From Clostridia bacterium (GTDB taxonomy: Bacteria > Bacillota > Clostridia > Oscillospirales > CAG-272), in assembly GCA_017520365.1 (NCBI GenBank), contig JAFXFQ010000213.1:1-8468 (forward strand): 8,468 bases of DNA. Direction: 5' to 3'. Shown here piece by piece: positions 1 through 5,217 of the stretch. Numbering within the stretch: the stretch's first letter is position 1; every line of letters begins with the position of its first letter. The notes under the pieces are model-generated. The model saw nothing but the letters and a program-made list of their open reading frames with translations, made no database searches and was not told the DNA's origin. The translations under genes were made by a program, and so were the position numbers.

Positions 1-242
1 CCCCGCTCCCTCTTACCTGCAGGGATCTCAAGGACCTCCTCTGAGTAAGGATAGCGGAATTGGCGCACAAACAGAATCTCGCCTTCGTCGGTAAGCGCTC
101 CGATGCAAACACCGCCGGGATGCTCCACCACCTCACGAAACGCCTCACTGCCGTCGGGAAGAAGGGCTCTGTCGCGGCGCATATTGATTATTTTCCCCTT
201 GAAAAAATATTCGGAGGAAAGTGGCTTTTCAAAAAGATCCAT
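1..242 (-). CDS. Nudix hydrolase, ADP-ribose/ADP-sugar pyrophosphatase type (N-terminal part only)
   Basis: The reading frame stays open from ATG at 242 to the window edge, giving 80 residues that begin MDLFEKPLSSEYFFKGKIIN. Visible family features are the N-terminal beta strands with RRDRALLPDGSEAFREVVEHPGG spread over residues about 22-44, the segment ILFVRQFRYPYSEEVLEIPAG, and the first residues of the Nudix box (GKRERG), where the window cuts the gene. This arrangement is that of the NudF/ADP-ribose pyrophosphatase group, which splits ADP-ribose into AMP and ribose 5-phosphate in the cytoplasm. The start lies one base beyond the rpiB stop (TAA-T-ATG), so translation is probably coupled to rpiB. 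The catalytic glutamates of the Nudix box lie outside the window, so activity cannot be judged. Exact substrate is uncertain; family assignment is firm. Confidence 0.87.
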   Translation of the reverse strand, partial: MDLFEKPLSSEYFFKGKIINMRRDRALLPDGSEAFREVVEHPGGVCIGALTDEGEILFVRQFRYPYSEEVLEIPAGKRER

Positions 243-243
243 A

Positions 244-687
244 TTAAAGCTTCTCAATCGCCATCATCTTTGCAATGCGTGCATTGTGGCGCTCGCCCTC
301 AAACTCTGTATCGAGGAAAAGGTCCACCATATCTGTAGCAAGGCCGAGGCCGACGACTCTGGCACCGAAGCAAAGGATGTTGGAGTTATTGTGCATTCTT
401 GTCATTCTGGCGGAAAAGGTGTCGGAGCAGCATGCCGCACGGATACCCTTTACCTTGTTTGCGCAAAGGCTCATACCGATACCTGTGCCGCAAATGAGAA
501 TACCCAGATCGCACTCGCCTGCCGCTACTGCCTGAGATGCAGGGAGGGCATAGTCGGGATAGTCAACGCTCTGTGTGCTGTCACAGCCGAAATCAACGAT
601 CTCAAACCCGCGCTGATTCAAGTGCTTGATAATGTCCTTTTTGAGCTCATATCCGCCGTGGTCGCATGCGATAGCAATTTTTTTCAT
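244..687 (-). CDS. rpiB: Ribose-5-phosphate isomerase B
   Basis: This 147-residue protein is full length for the RpiB/LacAB family and interconverts ribose 5-phosphate and ribulose 5-phosphate in the non-oxidative pentose phosphate pathway. Visible landmarks are DHGG with D9-H10 near the N-terminus, the YPDYA segment at 43-47, the phosphate/active-site loop CGTGIGMS with the catalytic Cys at 66 and Thr at 68, NKVKGIRAA at 77-85, and the RMTRMHNNSN segment with His99. Cys66 and His99 match the positions known for Escherichia coli RpiB. The start is supported by AGAGG about 10 bases upstream. A 55-bp gap separates it from tsaB upstream; the Nudix gene follows after one base. Galactose-6-phosphate isomerase subunits (LacA/LacB) are relatives, but those occur as a pair and lack the active-site Cys, so RpiB is the better call. 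Confidence 0.95.
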   Translation of the reverse strand: MKKIAIACDHGGYELKKDIIKHLNQRGFEIVDFGCDSTQSVDYPDYALPASQAVAAGECDLGILICGTGIGMSLCANKVKGIRAACCSDTFSARMTRMHNNSNILCFGARVVGLGLATDMVDLFLDTEFEGERHNARIAKMMAIEKL

Positions 688-742
688 AGTTAGATACCTC
701 TGTAATATTTTTCTGATTTCTTTGTATAGAAAGTACTTTACA

Positions 743-1444
743 TCAATTTCCCTCAGCCATCAAGCGCTCCTCGCGCTCGCGCTCTGCCTGAGGCTTTCTG
801 AGATAGGTGGGATTTAGGGATGCAGGCGTAAATGAAGATTTATCGTCAGCCTCATTGTAGAGCTTCTCGGCAACAGCTGCGACAGAAACAGCGCTTTGCA
901 GTCGGTAAAGCTCAGGGGTCTCATATTCGGTCATGTGGGAAACGAGAGAATATCCGTCTCCCGTAAAGCGCACCTCGCCCTCAAAATCGGAAAGTCGGGA
1001 TGCAAGCTCAGTAACGGAAATAGCCTTATCCTCAGAAAGGCGCTTGATGCCCTCGGTGGTGTCCTCGAATATGGCGGTATATACCTGGCCTCTACGTGCA
1101 TTCATAGCAGGGCAGATAACGGTACCGCATCCGCGCAGATTATATGCCAACGCCTCAAGCGTGGAAACGCCGACGCAGGGAATATCTCTGCCGTGTGCAA
1201 GCCCCTTTATGGTAGAAGTGCCGATACGAACGCCGGTAAATGATCCGGGACCCACTGACGCGGCAAAAAGGTCGATATCGGAAAGTTCTGCGCCGGCCAT
1301 CTTGAGCATATGCTCTATCATAGGAAGAAGAGTGACGCTGTGGGTGTTGCCTGCATTTACGGTGTACTGCGCAAGCGTGCTTCCGTTTTTGCAAAGGGCG
1401 ACGGATGCAACGGTGGCGGTTGAATCTATAGCAAGAATGAGCAT
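743..1444 (-). CDS. tsaB: tRNA threonylcarbamoyladenosine biosynthesis protein TsaB
   Basis: The 233-residue product starts MLILAIDSTATVASVAL, the N-terminal ASKHA-fold strand typical of TsaB, and carries the diagnostic SVGPGSFTGVRIG at residues 63-75 followed by a GLAHGRDIPCVGVSTLEALA segment. It ends with the family's LNPTYLRKPQAE-like tail. TsaB is the non-catalytic scaffold that pairs with TsaD and TsaE to transfer threonylcarbamoyl to A37 of ANN-decoding tRNAs. An ATG nine codons upstream (1471) is in frame, but 1444 is preferred because AAGGAG lies 6 bases before it and because family members begin at this strand. The ribosome binding site overlaps the tsaE stop codon (TAAGGAG), so the two genes are translationally coupled. 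No rimI or tsaD follows in the window; the next gene is rpiB. Confidence 0.95.
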   Translation of the reverse strand: MLILAIDSTATVASVALCKNGSTLAQYTVNAGNTHSVTLLPMIEHMLKMAGAELSDIDLFAASVGPGSFTGVRIGTSTIKGLAHGRDIPCVGVSTLEALAYNLRGCGTVICPAMNARRGQVYTAIFEDTTEGIKRLSEDKAISVTELASRLSDFEGEVRFTGDGYSLVSHMTEYETPELYRLQSAVSVAAVAEKLYNEADDKSSFTPASLNPTYLRKPQAEREREERLMAEGN

Positions 1445-1450
1445 ACTTTT

Positions 1451-1456
1451 CTCCTT
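1451..1456 (-). promoter_or_regulatory. Ribosome binding site of tsaB, overlapping the tsaE stop
   Basis: On the minus strand AAGGAG lies 6 bases before the ATG at 1444 and shares bases with the TAA stop of tsaE. This fixes the tsaB start at 1444 rather than 1471, which would lie inside tsaE without its own Shine-Dalgarno sequence. Confidence 0.85.
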
Positions 1457-1886
1457 AACAGTTGATCTCAATAAGACGTTCTTCGTCGCCTTTTTTGGTG
1501 ATGCGCACCTCTACCGCACCTGCAGGACGCTCGGGAAGGAACTCGCTCCATTCAAGAATGCAGTGACCTGACTGGACGTAATGGTCAAAGCCGATGGAAT
1601 CGAGGCCGTCCTCGGAATCCTCAAGACGGTAAAGATCGAAATGATAAACGGGCACTGCACCCTTTCGGTATTCGTTGACAACGGTGTAGGTAGGGCTTTT
1701 CACGCGGCTCTCAGGCGAAAGAACTGATGAAAATCCGCGAACGAAGGCTGTTTTGCCTGCTCCCAGATCGCCCGTCAGGCAAACGAAATAAAGTGAATCG
1801 GGAGAAATATCGGAAAGATATGCAGCCAGTGCAGCACCTGCCGCTTCAGTTTCGGCAGGAGAGCAGCTTTCGATGATCTTTTTCAA
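1455..1886 (-). CDS. tsaE: tRNA threonylcarbamoyladenosine biosynthesis ATPase TsaE
   Basis: This 143-residue protein shows the compact P-loop ATPase of TsaE: Walker A GDLGAGKT at residues 39-46, the SPTYTVVNEY stretch at 64-73, HFDLYRL at 82-88 and ILEWSE at 110-115. TsaE hydrolyses ATP to drive turnover of the TsaB-TsaD complex in t6A37 synthesis. The start codon is TTG at 1886: AGGGG sits 7 bases upstream, no ATG or GTG lies between it and an in-frame TGA, and the encoded MKKI-type start fits the family. It is the first gene of the minus-strand operon, with a 5' leader of roughly 25 bases from the predicted promoter, and is followed by tsaB with a 10-base gap. Length is close to that usual for the family (about 140-160). 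Confidence 0.95.
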   Translation of the reverse strand: MKKIIESCSPAETEAAGAALAAYLSDISPDSLYFVCLTGDLGAGKTAFVRGFSSVLSPESRVKSPTYTVVNEYRKGAVPVYHFDLYRLEDSEDGLDSIGFDHYVQSGHCILEWSEFLPERPAGAVEVRITKKGDEERLIEINC

Positions 1887-1893
1887 GTTTACA

Positions 1894-1900
1894 CCCCTTT
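1894..1900 (-). promoter_or_regulatory. Ribosome binding site that decides the TTG start of tsaE
   Basis: The minus strand reads AAAGGGG ending 7 bases before TTG at 1886. The nearest in-frame stop upstream (TGA) leaves no ATG or GTG alternative, so this site makes the TTG start the only reasonable choice. Confidence 0.75.
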
Positions 1901-1916
1901 TCTGGATTCTTTTTTC

Positions 1917-1945
1917 AGTATATCATAACTATTCGGAAATTTCAA
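1917..1945 (-). promoter_or_regulatory. Sigma-A promoter of the tsaE-tsaB-rpiB-Nudix operon
   Basis: On the minus strand TTGAAA (1940-1945) is followed after exactly 17 bases by TATACT (1917-1922), with a TG one base upstream of the -10 element (TGATATACT), so it is an extended -10 promoter. The predicted transcription start near 1910 gives a short leader before the tsaE start. Upstream DNA is A+T-rich and is shared with the divergent tRNA promoter. Confidence 0.82.
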
Positions 1946-1973
1946 ATAATTTATCAAAATAAATGCATCGATG

Positions 1974-2002
1974 TTTACAAAAGAGATAACTTGTGATATA
2001 CT
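1974..2002 (+). promoter_or_regulatory. Sigma-A promoter of tRNA-Arg
   Basis: TTTACA (1974-1979), a 17-base spacer and TATACT (1997-2002) form a near-consensus promoter, again with an extended TG (TGATATACT). The predicted start is near 2009, about 7 bases ahead of the mature tRNA 5' end, which is short as is common for tRNA transcripts. The -35 box lies 28 bases from the -35 box of the divergent operon. Confidence 0.82.
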
Positions 2003-2015
2003 TACAAAGAAATAA

Positions 2016-2092
2016 CCGCTCGTAGCTCAGCTGGATAGAGCACCGGATTCCGATTCCGGGTGTCGTGGGTTCAAATCCTATCGGGCGGGCCA
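2016..2092 (+). tRNA. tRNA-Arg, anticodon CCG
   Basis: All four arms fold. The acceptor CCGCTCG pairs with CGGGCGG (one G-T wobble). The D stem is GCTC/GAGC around AGCTGGATA. The anticodon stem is CCGGA/TCCGG with loop TTCCGAT, placing CCG at positions 34-36, which reads CGG arginine codons. The T arm is GTGGG-TTCAAAT-CCTAT with two wobbles. The discriminator base G2089 is followed by an encoded CCA (2090-2092). It has its own promoter upstream and a terminator hairpin starting at the next base. No other tRNA accompanies it. Confidence 0.97.
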
Positions 2093-2135
2093 GTAAAGAA
2101 CCCACATTTGTCATAGACAAATGTGGGTTCTTTAC
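2093..2135 (+). terminator. Intrinsic terminator of tRNA-Arg, perfect 20-bp hairpin
   Basis: The arms 2093-2112 and 2116-2135 are perfect reverse complements of 20 bases with a 3-base loop (ATA). The core is CCCACATTTGTC/GACAAATGTGGG, and the 3' arm ends in TTCTTTAC, which supplies the U-rich tract; its partner GTAAAGAA touches the tRNA CCA. It should stop tRNA transcription and, being symmetrical, may also block minus-strand reading from the hairpin elements towards the tRNA. Confidence 0.85.
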
Positions 2136-2315
2136 AACGAAATAAATCCCTTTCGGGATTTGTGAAATGCACTTCGTGCGTGAAATACGCCTACGGCGTG
2201 TGAAATGCCTGCGGGCGTGAGTGGATTTATTTCATTTCACATTCGGTGGCACACCGAATATTTCACAATGACCGCAGGTCATTATTTCACATCCGAAGGA
2301 TATTTCACTGAATAT
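2136..2315. repeat. Hairpin-array element A (first of two tandem copies)
   Basis: This non-coding element begins AACGAAATAAATCCCTT and ends ATTTCACTGAATAT; both ends recur in element B. The left half holds hairpins AAATCCC/GGGATTT (2144-2161), GCAC/GTGC (2169-2179), ACGCC/GGCGT (2187-2199) and GCC/GGC (2207-2216). They are separated by GTGAAAT at 2162-2168, 2180-2186 and 2200-2206, with a partial GTGA at 2217-2220. The right half holds ATTCGGTG/CACCGAAT (2241-2259), AATGACC/GGTCATT (2267-2283) and ATCC/GGAT (2291-2301), flanked by ATTTCAC at 2234-2240, 2260-2266, 2284-2290 and 2302-2308. An 11-bp long-range stem (2139-2149 with 2223-2233) encloses the left half. Loops are TTTC, TTC, TAC and TGCG on the left and GCA, GCA, GAA on the right. 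I recognise no named family; it resembles a palindromic interspersed repeat. No reading frame across it looks coding. Confidence 0.8.
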
Positions 2316-2325
2316 TCTAATTGAT

Positions 2326-2498
2326 AACAAAATAAATCCCTTCTTTTCAACTAAATCCACCCTTTCGGGTGGGTGAAATCATCTCCGATGATGAAATCCT
2401 CCTCGACGGCGGGTGGGTGGATTTAATTTCATCTGCGAAGCAGATTTCACCCGAGCTTGCTCGGATTTCATCGCGCATTGCGCGATTTCACTGAAAAT
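2326..2498. repeat. Hairpin-array element B (second tandem copy)
   Basis: It starts AACAAAATAAATCCCTT, matching element A at 16 of 17 bases and lying 190 bases from it, and ends ATTTCACTGAAAAT, 13 of 14 bases like A. The left half has CCACCC/GGGTGG with loop TTTC (2357-2372), linker GTGAAAT (2373-2379), CATC/GATG (2380-2390), linker ATGAAAT (2391-2397), then a poorly folding C-rich/G-rich stretch (2398-2413). An 11-bp long-range stem (2352-2362 with 2415-2425) encloses it. The right half has ATCTGC/GCAGAT (2431-2445), CCGAGC/GCTCGG (2451-2464) and TCGCGC/GCGCGA (2471-2485), with linkers ATTTCAT at 2426 and 2465 and ATTTCAC at 2444-2450 and 2485-2491. The stem sequences are different from those of element A although linkers and order are kept. 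Bases 2341-2351 look like an insertion or duplication relative to A. Confidence 0.8.
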
Positions 2499-2587
2499 CA
2501 TTGGAATCTGTGATATAAGGTGTTCAAAGAGGTGATACATTTACTTCTCTAACCTGCATTCCACTCCGTTTGGTTACTTTTCGCGCG
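2499..2587. other. Non-coding spacer with an orphan Shine-Dalgarno-like stretch
   Basis: Between element B and the terminator lie about 90 bases without a convincing gene. AAAGAGGTGATAC (2527-2537) resembles a strong ribosome binding site, yet only ATT, not ATG, GTG or TTG, stands at the expected distance. The frame downstream runs into the terminator. It may be a decayed gene start or chance. Confidence 0.4.
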
Positions 2588-2625
2588 AAAAAGGCCGCAT
2601 TTGTCTCAGACAATGCGGCCTTTTT
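2588..2625 (-). terminator. Intrinsic terminator of the SipL-like gene
   Basis: Arms 2588-2601 and 2612-2625 are perfect 14-base complements (AAAAAGGCCGCATT on the plus strand), continued by a 3-bp GTC/GAC top after a one-base bulge. On the minus strand it begins 9 bases after the stop codon at 2635 and ends in TTTTT, so it is well placed for that gene. It carries T5 on the plus strand too and can act in both directions, closing any transcript from the hairpin elements. Confidence 0.88.
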
Positions 2626-2634
2626 GAATGATAT

Positions 2635-4164
2635 TTACCTTACAATAACAGGCGAGCCGTCTGAAGAGTCCCTGCGGGAGATCTTATTCTTTCTCTCGCA
2701 TTCTCCGATAGACAGCTTCATTTCCTTTGCTATATCCCATACCCTTTTCCCCTTTTCCGGATAAATAATGCGGATGCAGGTGCTGTCAAGCGTATCTCTT
2801 TCCTTTCTTCCCACGGTCAGCCCCGTTACGGGCGCACACTTTTTCTCCCCTGCCGCATATGCGTACAGGTATACCTCTGCACGGGCCCGAATGGCAGACT
2901 CCTCCAAGCTGCATTCAATGGCACCTATCGCCAGATCACATTGCCAGATGGGCGAGCCCTCTGCGCCTTCTGCCAAAACCTCTGCTTTTACGGGAGCGGT
3001 CACATCCTCACATATGACCTCACCCTCCCTCAAAACAAGTACCTTCAGGGATATATCTCCCGAAAGCACAGCCTTTCCGTCAATAACGTCGCATCGGTCC
3101 ATTCTTCCCTCCCCGAAGGAGGCGATGATACGATCACCCTCTGCGCCCAGCCCCGCCCTTCTTGAATCCAGAACCACGGGAAAGCTCTTATTATCAAGAG
3201 ACCACAGCTCTCTTGACGGAAGGCTCTCTCTTTTCTCAGATACAGCATACTCCGTTGAATACACATCCTCCACTATGACTGCCGATTCTCTTTTCGCACA
3301 GACGGCATCAAGATCGTATTCACAGTCTATGGAAAGATCCCCCTCGTCACCGTAGGCAACTGATACAGAAGCTACTCTGCCGAAAAAGCCACACTCACAG
3401 CCGCTTTCCGCCCCGGGGGCGCTTATCTGCTCCTCAAATGGCAGCTTTTTTGTTATTGTTCTGTAATCTCCACTCTCAGTCTGAACAAGGCAGGTGACGA
3501 GGATATCTCCCGCCGCGGTCACGGTCTCGTTTCCCGCTGATGCACTCTTGGGAAGCACAGAAGCGCGGCACCAGACAGGCTTTACCTTATATGAAAGCTT
3601 TTCCTCGCCGCTTATACTGCCCGTTGCGCTGAAGCAGTATCGCTGAAGCGTACCGATCTCCGTTTCAAGCCGCTCTATGCTGTGCCTTGCTTCGACCGAG
3701 GCTTGAGAGCCATCCTCCGCAAGGCAATTCAGCGCGCAACCGACTCTTTTATCTGCGGTGACCGTGCTTTTGATCCTTGCCTTCATAGATACGGTGCGCG
3801 GTGCAAGAGGTCTGCAAGATACCGACTCTTTGACGCTTACGGCACTGATATCTGAGCCGGAGCCTCGGAAATCACGGTCTATGGGAAAGCTGTGTGAATA
3901 CTCCGTTACGTAAGGCACGCAGGTCAGCGCCCCATCATCTCCCAGATACAAGAGCGAAAAGGCTACAGTACCGCCTATCTCAAGGCCTGCTTCGGAAAGA
4001 TATTTCGTATCGGGCAGGGGCTCTGCCGTCACAGCCACCACCTTTTTGATCTCGGGGTAATAATCGGGCATTGTCAGCTCTCCCATGACCTCTGCAGTCT
4101 GGGTCTGCTCGAAGGCACATACGGAAAGCTGTCCCTCTCTCTTATCAATTGCGGATATATCCAT
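2635..4164 (-). CDS. SPOCS/DUF3794 domain protein with C-terminal LysM-like domain, SipL-like spore morphogenesis protein
   Basis: The 509-residue protein has no signal peptide or membrane segment. Its body shows repeated beta-rich units of the SPOCS (DUF3794) kind, roughly at residues 40-130, 200-290 and 345-440, with recurring patterns such as IGGTVAFSLLYLGDDG and AAGDILVTCLVQTESGDY. The last 45 residues (463-509, CIRIIYPEKGKRVWDIAKEM onward) look like a divergent LysM domain. Clostridioides difficile SipL, which binds the SpoIVA coat ATPase and anchors the coat at the forespore surface, has this architecture and nearly this length (from general knowledge). The gene stands alone, divergent from the rpiR operon, with its own terminator. 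GAAGGGA lies about 12 bases upstream of the ATG, a rather long spacing. A sigma-E-type promoter precedes it. Other DUF3794 proteins of unknown role exist in Clostridia, so SipL function is probable, not proven. Confidence 0.88.
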   Translation of the reverse strand: MDISAIDKREGQLSVCAFEQTQTAEVMGELTMPDYYPEIKKVVAVTAEPLPDTKYLSEAGLEIGGTVAFSLLYLGDDGALTCVPYVTEYSHSFPIDRDFRGSGSDISAVSVKESVSCRPLAPRTVSMKARIKSTVTADKRVGCALNCLAEDGSQASVEARHSIERLETEIGTLQRYCFSATGSISGEEKLSYKVKPVWCRASVLPKSASAGNETVTAAGDILVTCLVQTESGDYRTITKKLPFEEQISAPGAESGCECGFFGRVASVSVAYGDEGDLSIDCEYDLDAVCAKRESAVIVEDVYSTEYAVSEKRESLPSRELWSLDNKSFPVVLDSRRAGLGAEGDRIIASFGEGRMDRCDVIDGKAVLSGDISLKVLVLREGEVICEDVTAPVKAEVLAEGAEGSPIWQCDLAIGAIECSLEESAIRARAEVYLYAYAAGEKKCAPVTGLTVGRKERDTLDSTCIRIIYPEKGKRVWDIAKEMKLSIGECERKNKISRRDSSDGSPVIVR

Positions 4165-4203
4165 AAAATATTACCGTCCCTTCTTTATAAATTGCTTCAC
4201 GTC

Positions 4204-4232
4204 AATATATGCCAGCACCTCCGATTATATGC
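4204..4232 (-). promoter_or_regulatory. Sigma-E-like (sporulation, mother cell) promoter of the SipL-like gene
   Basis: The minus strand reads GCATATA (4226-4232), a 14-base spacer, then CATATATT (4204-4211). The sigma-E pattern known from Bacillus subtilis is close to KMATATW-N14-CATACAHT; the -35 fits throughout and the -10 at seven of eight positions. The predicted start near 4197 leaves a leader of about 33 bases. No good sigma-A pair was found on this strand here. Confidence 0.6.
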
Positions 4233-4259
4233 TTTCGCACAGATTCTTCTTTGTATTTC

Positions 4260-4288
4260 TTGACTTTTTCGTGTTTTTCTTCTATAAT
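4260..4288 (+). promoter_or_regulatory. Sigma-A promoter of the rpiR-baiN-cmk-plsC-ispH operon
   Basis: TTGACT (4260-4265), 17 bases, then a perfect TATAAT (4283-4288). The predicted start near 4295 gives a leader of about 50 bases before the regulator gene. The spacer is very T-rich. No clear operator dyad is visible between the promoter and the start codon. Confidence 0.87.
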
Positions 4289-4344
4289 GATATATTAGAT
4301 AATGATGTTCTCGGAAGTATTTCTTACAAAAGAAAGGATACAAT

Positions 4345-5217
4345 ATGCCCTCCGATCTTATTGAAATCATTGAAAAATCACACTCTGAAATGTCCAAGGG
4401 ACAGAAAAGGATCGCCGCCTATATTACAGAGCACTGTGAAAAGGCTGCTTATATGACAGCATCCCGCCTGGGCGAGGTTGCAGGCGTTTCCGAATCTACC
4501 GTTGTTCGCTTTGCCATTGAGCTTGGATATGACGGTTACCCGGAGCTGCACCGTGCAATGCAGGAGAGCCTGAGAAAACGCCTCACCGCAGTTCAGCGTA
4601 TGGAGGTGGCTAACGACCGCTTTGCTCAGGGCAACGTTCTTGAGTCAGTGCTTACCGCGGATGCAGAAAGGATCCGATCCACCCTTGAATCCATCGATCA
4701 TGCCGCTTTTGAAAGTGCCGTTGAGGCAATCCTCAATGCCGGTGCCATCTACATAATCGGTATGCGCTCCTCATTTTCCCTGGCAGAATTCCTTGACTAC
4801 AACCTCAGCCTCATCTTTCCCAACGTTCATCTTGTGCGCAACGCCAGCGGAAGTGAGATATTTGAGCATCTTATGAGAGTAAAGAAGGGCGACACCGTCA
4901 TCGCGATCAGCTTCCCCCGCTACTCTAAGAGAATAGTCAATTCTGTTGATTTTGCAAATTCCAGAGGTGCCAACGTGGTTGCCATCACAGACGGCCCCAC
5001 CTCTCCCATTGCTAAAAACGTATATGCTGCTCTTTATGCTAAGAGCGATATGGCATCATTTGCAGACTCCCTCGTTGCCCCCCTCTCCATTATCAATGCG
5101 CTTCTTGCCGCCATCGGCTTGAAAAAGCACGCTGAGATCACGGAGACCCTCCGTGTTATGGAAGCGGCGTGGGACGAATACGGTGTTTACGAAAAGAAGC
5201 AGGGCAGCGACAAATGA
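4345..5217 (+). CDS. MurR/RpiR-family transcriptional regulator (HTH + SIS)
   Basis: The 290-residue protein has the N-terminal RpiR helix-turn-helix domain (about 1-78; recognition region MTASRLGEVAGVSESTVVRF at 37-56) and a C-terminal SIS sugar-phosphate-binding domain (about 125-255) with AIYIIGMRSS, KKGDTVIAISFPRYSKR and NVVAITDGPTSPIAKN. SIS domains of this family bind phosphosugars such as N-acetylmuramate 6-phosphate or hexose phosphates and alter DNA binding. AAAGGA 6 bases before the ATG sets the start. It is the first gene of its operon and overlaps the next by ATGA, so it may control its own operon; its ligand cannot be read from the sequence. Despite the family name it is not obviously linked to rpiB, which lies in another operon on the other strand. 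Domain lengths are normal and nothing is missing. Confidence 0.93.
   Translation: MPSDLIEIIEKSHSEMSKGQKRIAAYITEHCEKAAYMTASRLGEVAGVSESTVVRFAIELGYDGYPELHRAMQESLRKRLTAVQRMEVANDRFAQGNVLESVLTADAERIRSTLESIDHAAFESAVEAILNAGAIYIIGMRSSFSLAEFLDYNLSLIFPNVHLVRNASGSEIFEHLMRVKKGDTVIAISFPRYSKRIVNSVDFANSRGANVVAITDGPTSPIAKNVYAALYAKSDMASFADSLVAPLSIINALLAAIGLKKHAEITETLRVMEAAWDEYGVYEKKQGSDK

Noticed and set aside
730..739. Palindrome AAAGTACTTT between tsaB and rpiB
   Set aside because: Only ten bases, A+T-rich, with no T-run for termination and no correctly spaced promoter boxes beside it; chance is sufficient.
1929..2120. Minus-strand ORF of 63 codons over the tRNA
   Set aside because: It is the antisense of the tRNA-Arg gene; the GFEPTTPGIGIRCS-type peptide is a well-known false protein produced by reading tRNA genes backwards.
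2136..2498. CRISPR array interpretation of the hairpin elements
   Set aside because: The recurring unit is only 7 bases, the intervening segments are self-complementary hairpins of unequal length (about 10-19 bases), the unit inverts midway, and no cas genes are present.
2570..2764. Plus-strand ORF starting before the terminator
   Set aside because: It reads through the terminator hairpin and then antisense to the SipL-like gene, has no ribosome binding site and no recognisable protein.
5169..5213. Upstream ATG extension of the BaiN-family gene
   Set aside because: The extra 15 residues are basic, not family-like, and lie within the regulator gene; the ATGA overlap at 5214 puts MSIAVIGGGAAG at the start as expected.
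4345..5217. The RpiR-family protein as the regulator of rpiB in this window
   Set aside because: The resemblance is only in the family name; rpiB is in another operon about 3.7 kb away on the opposite strand and no shared operator is visible.
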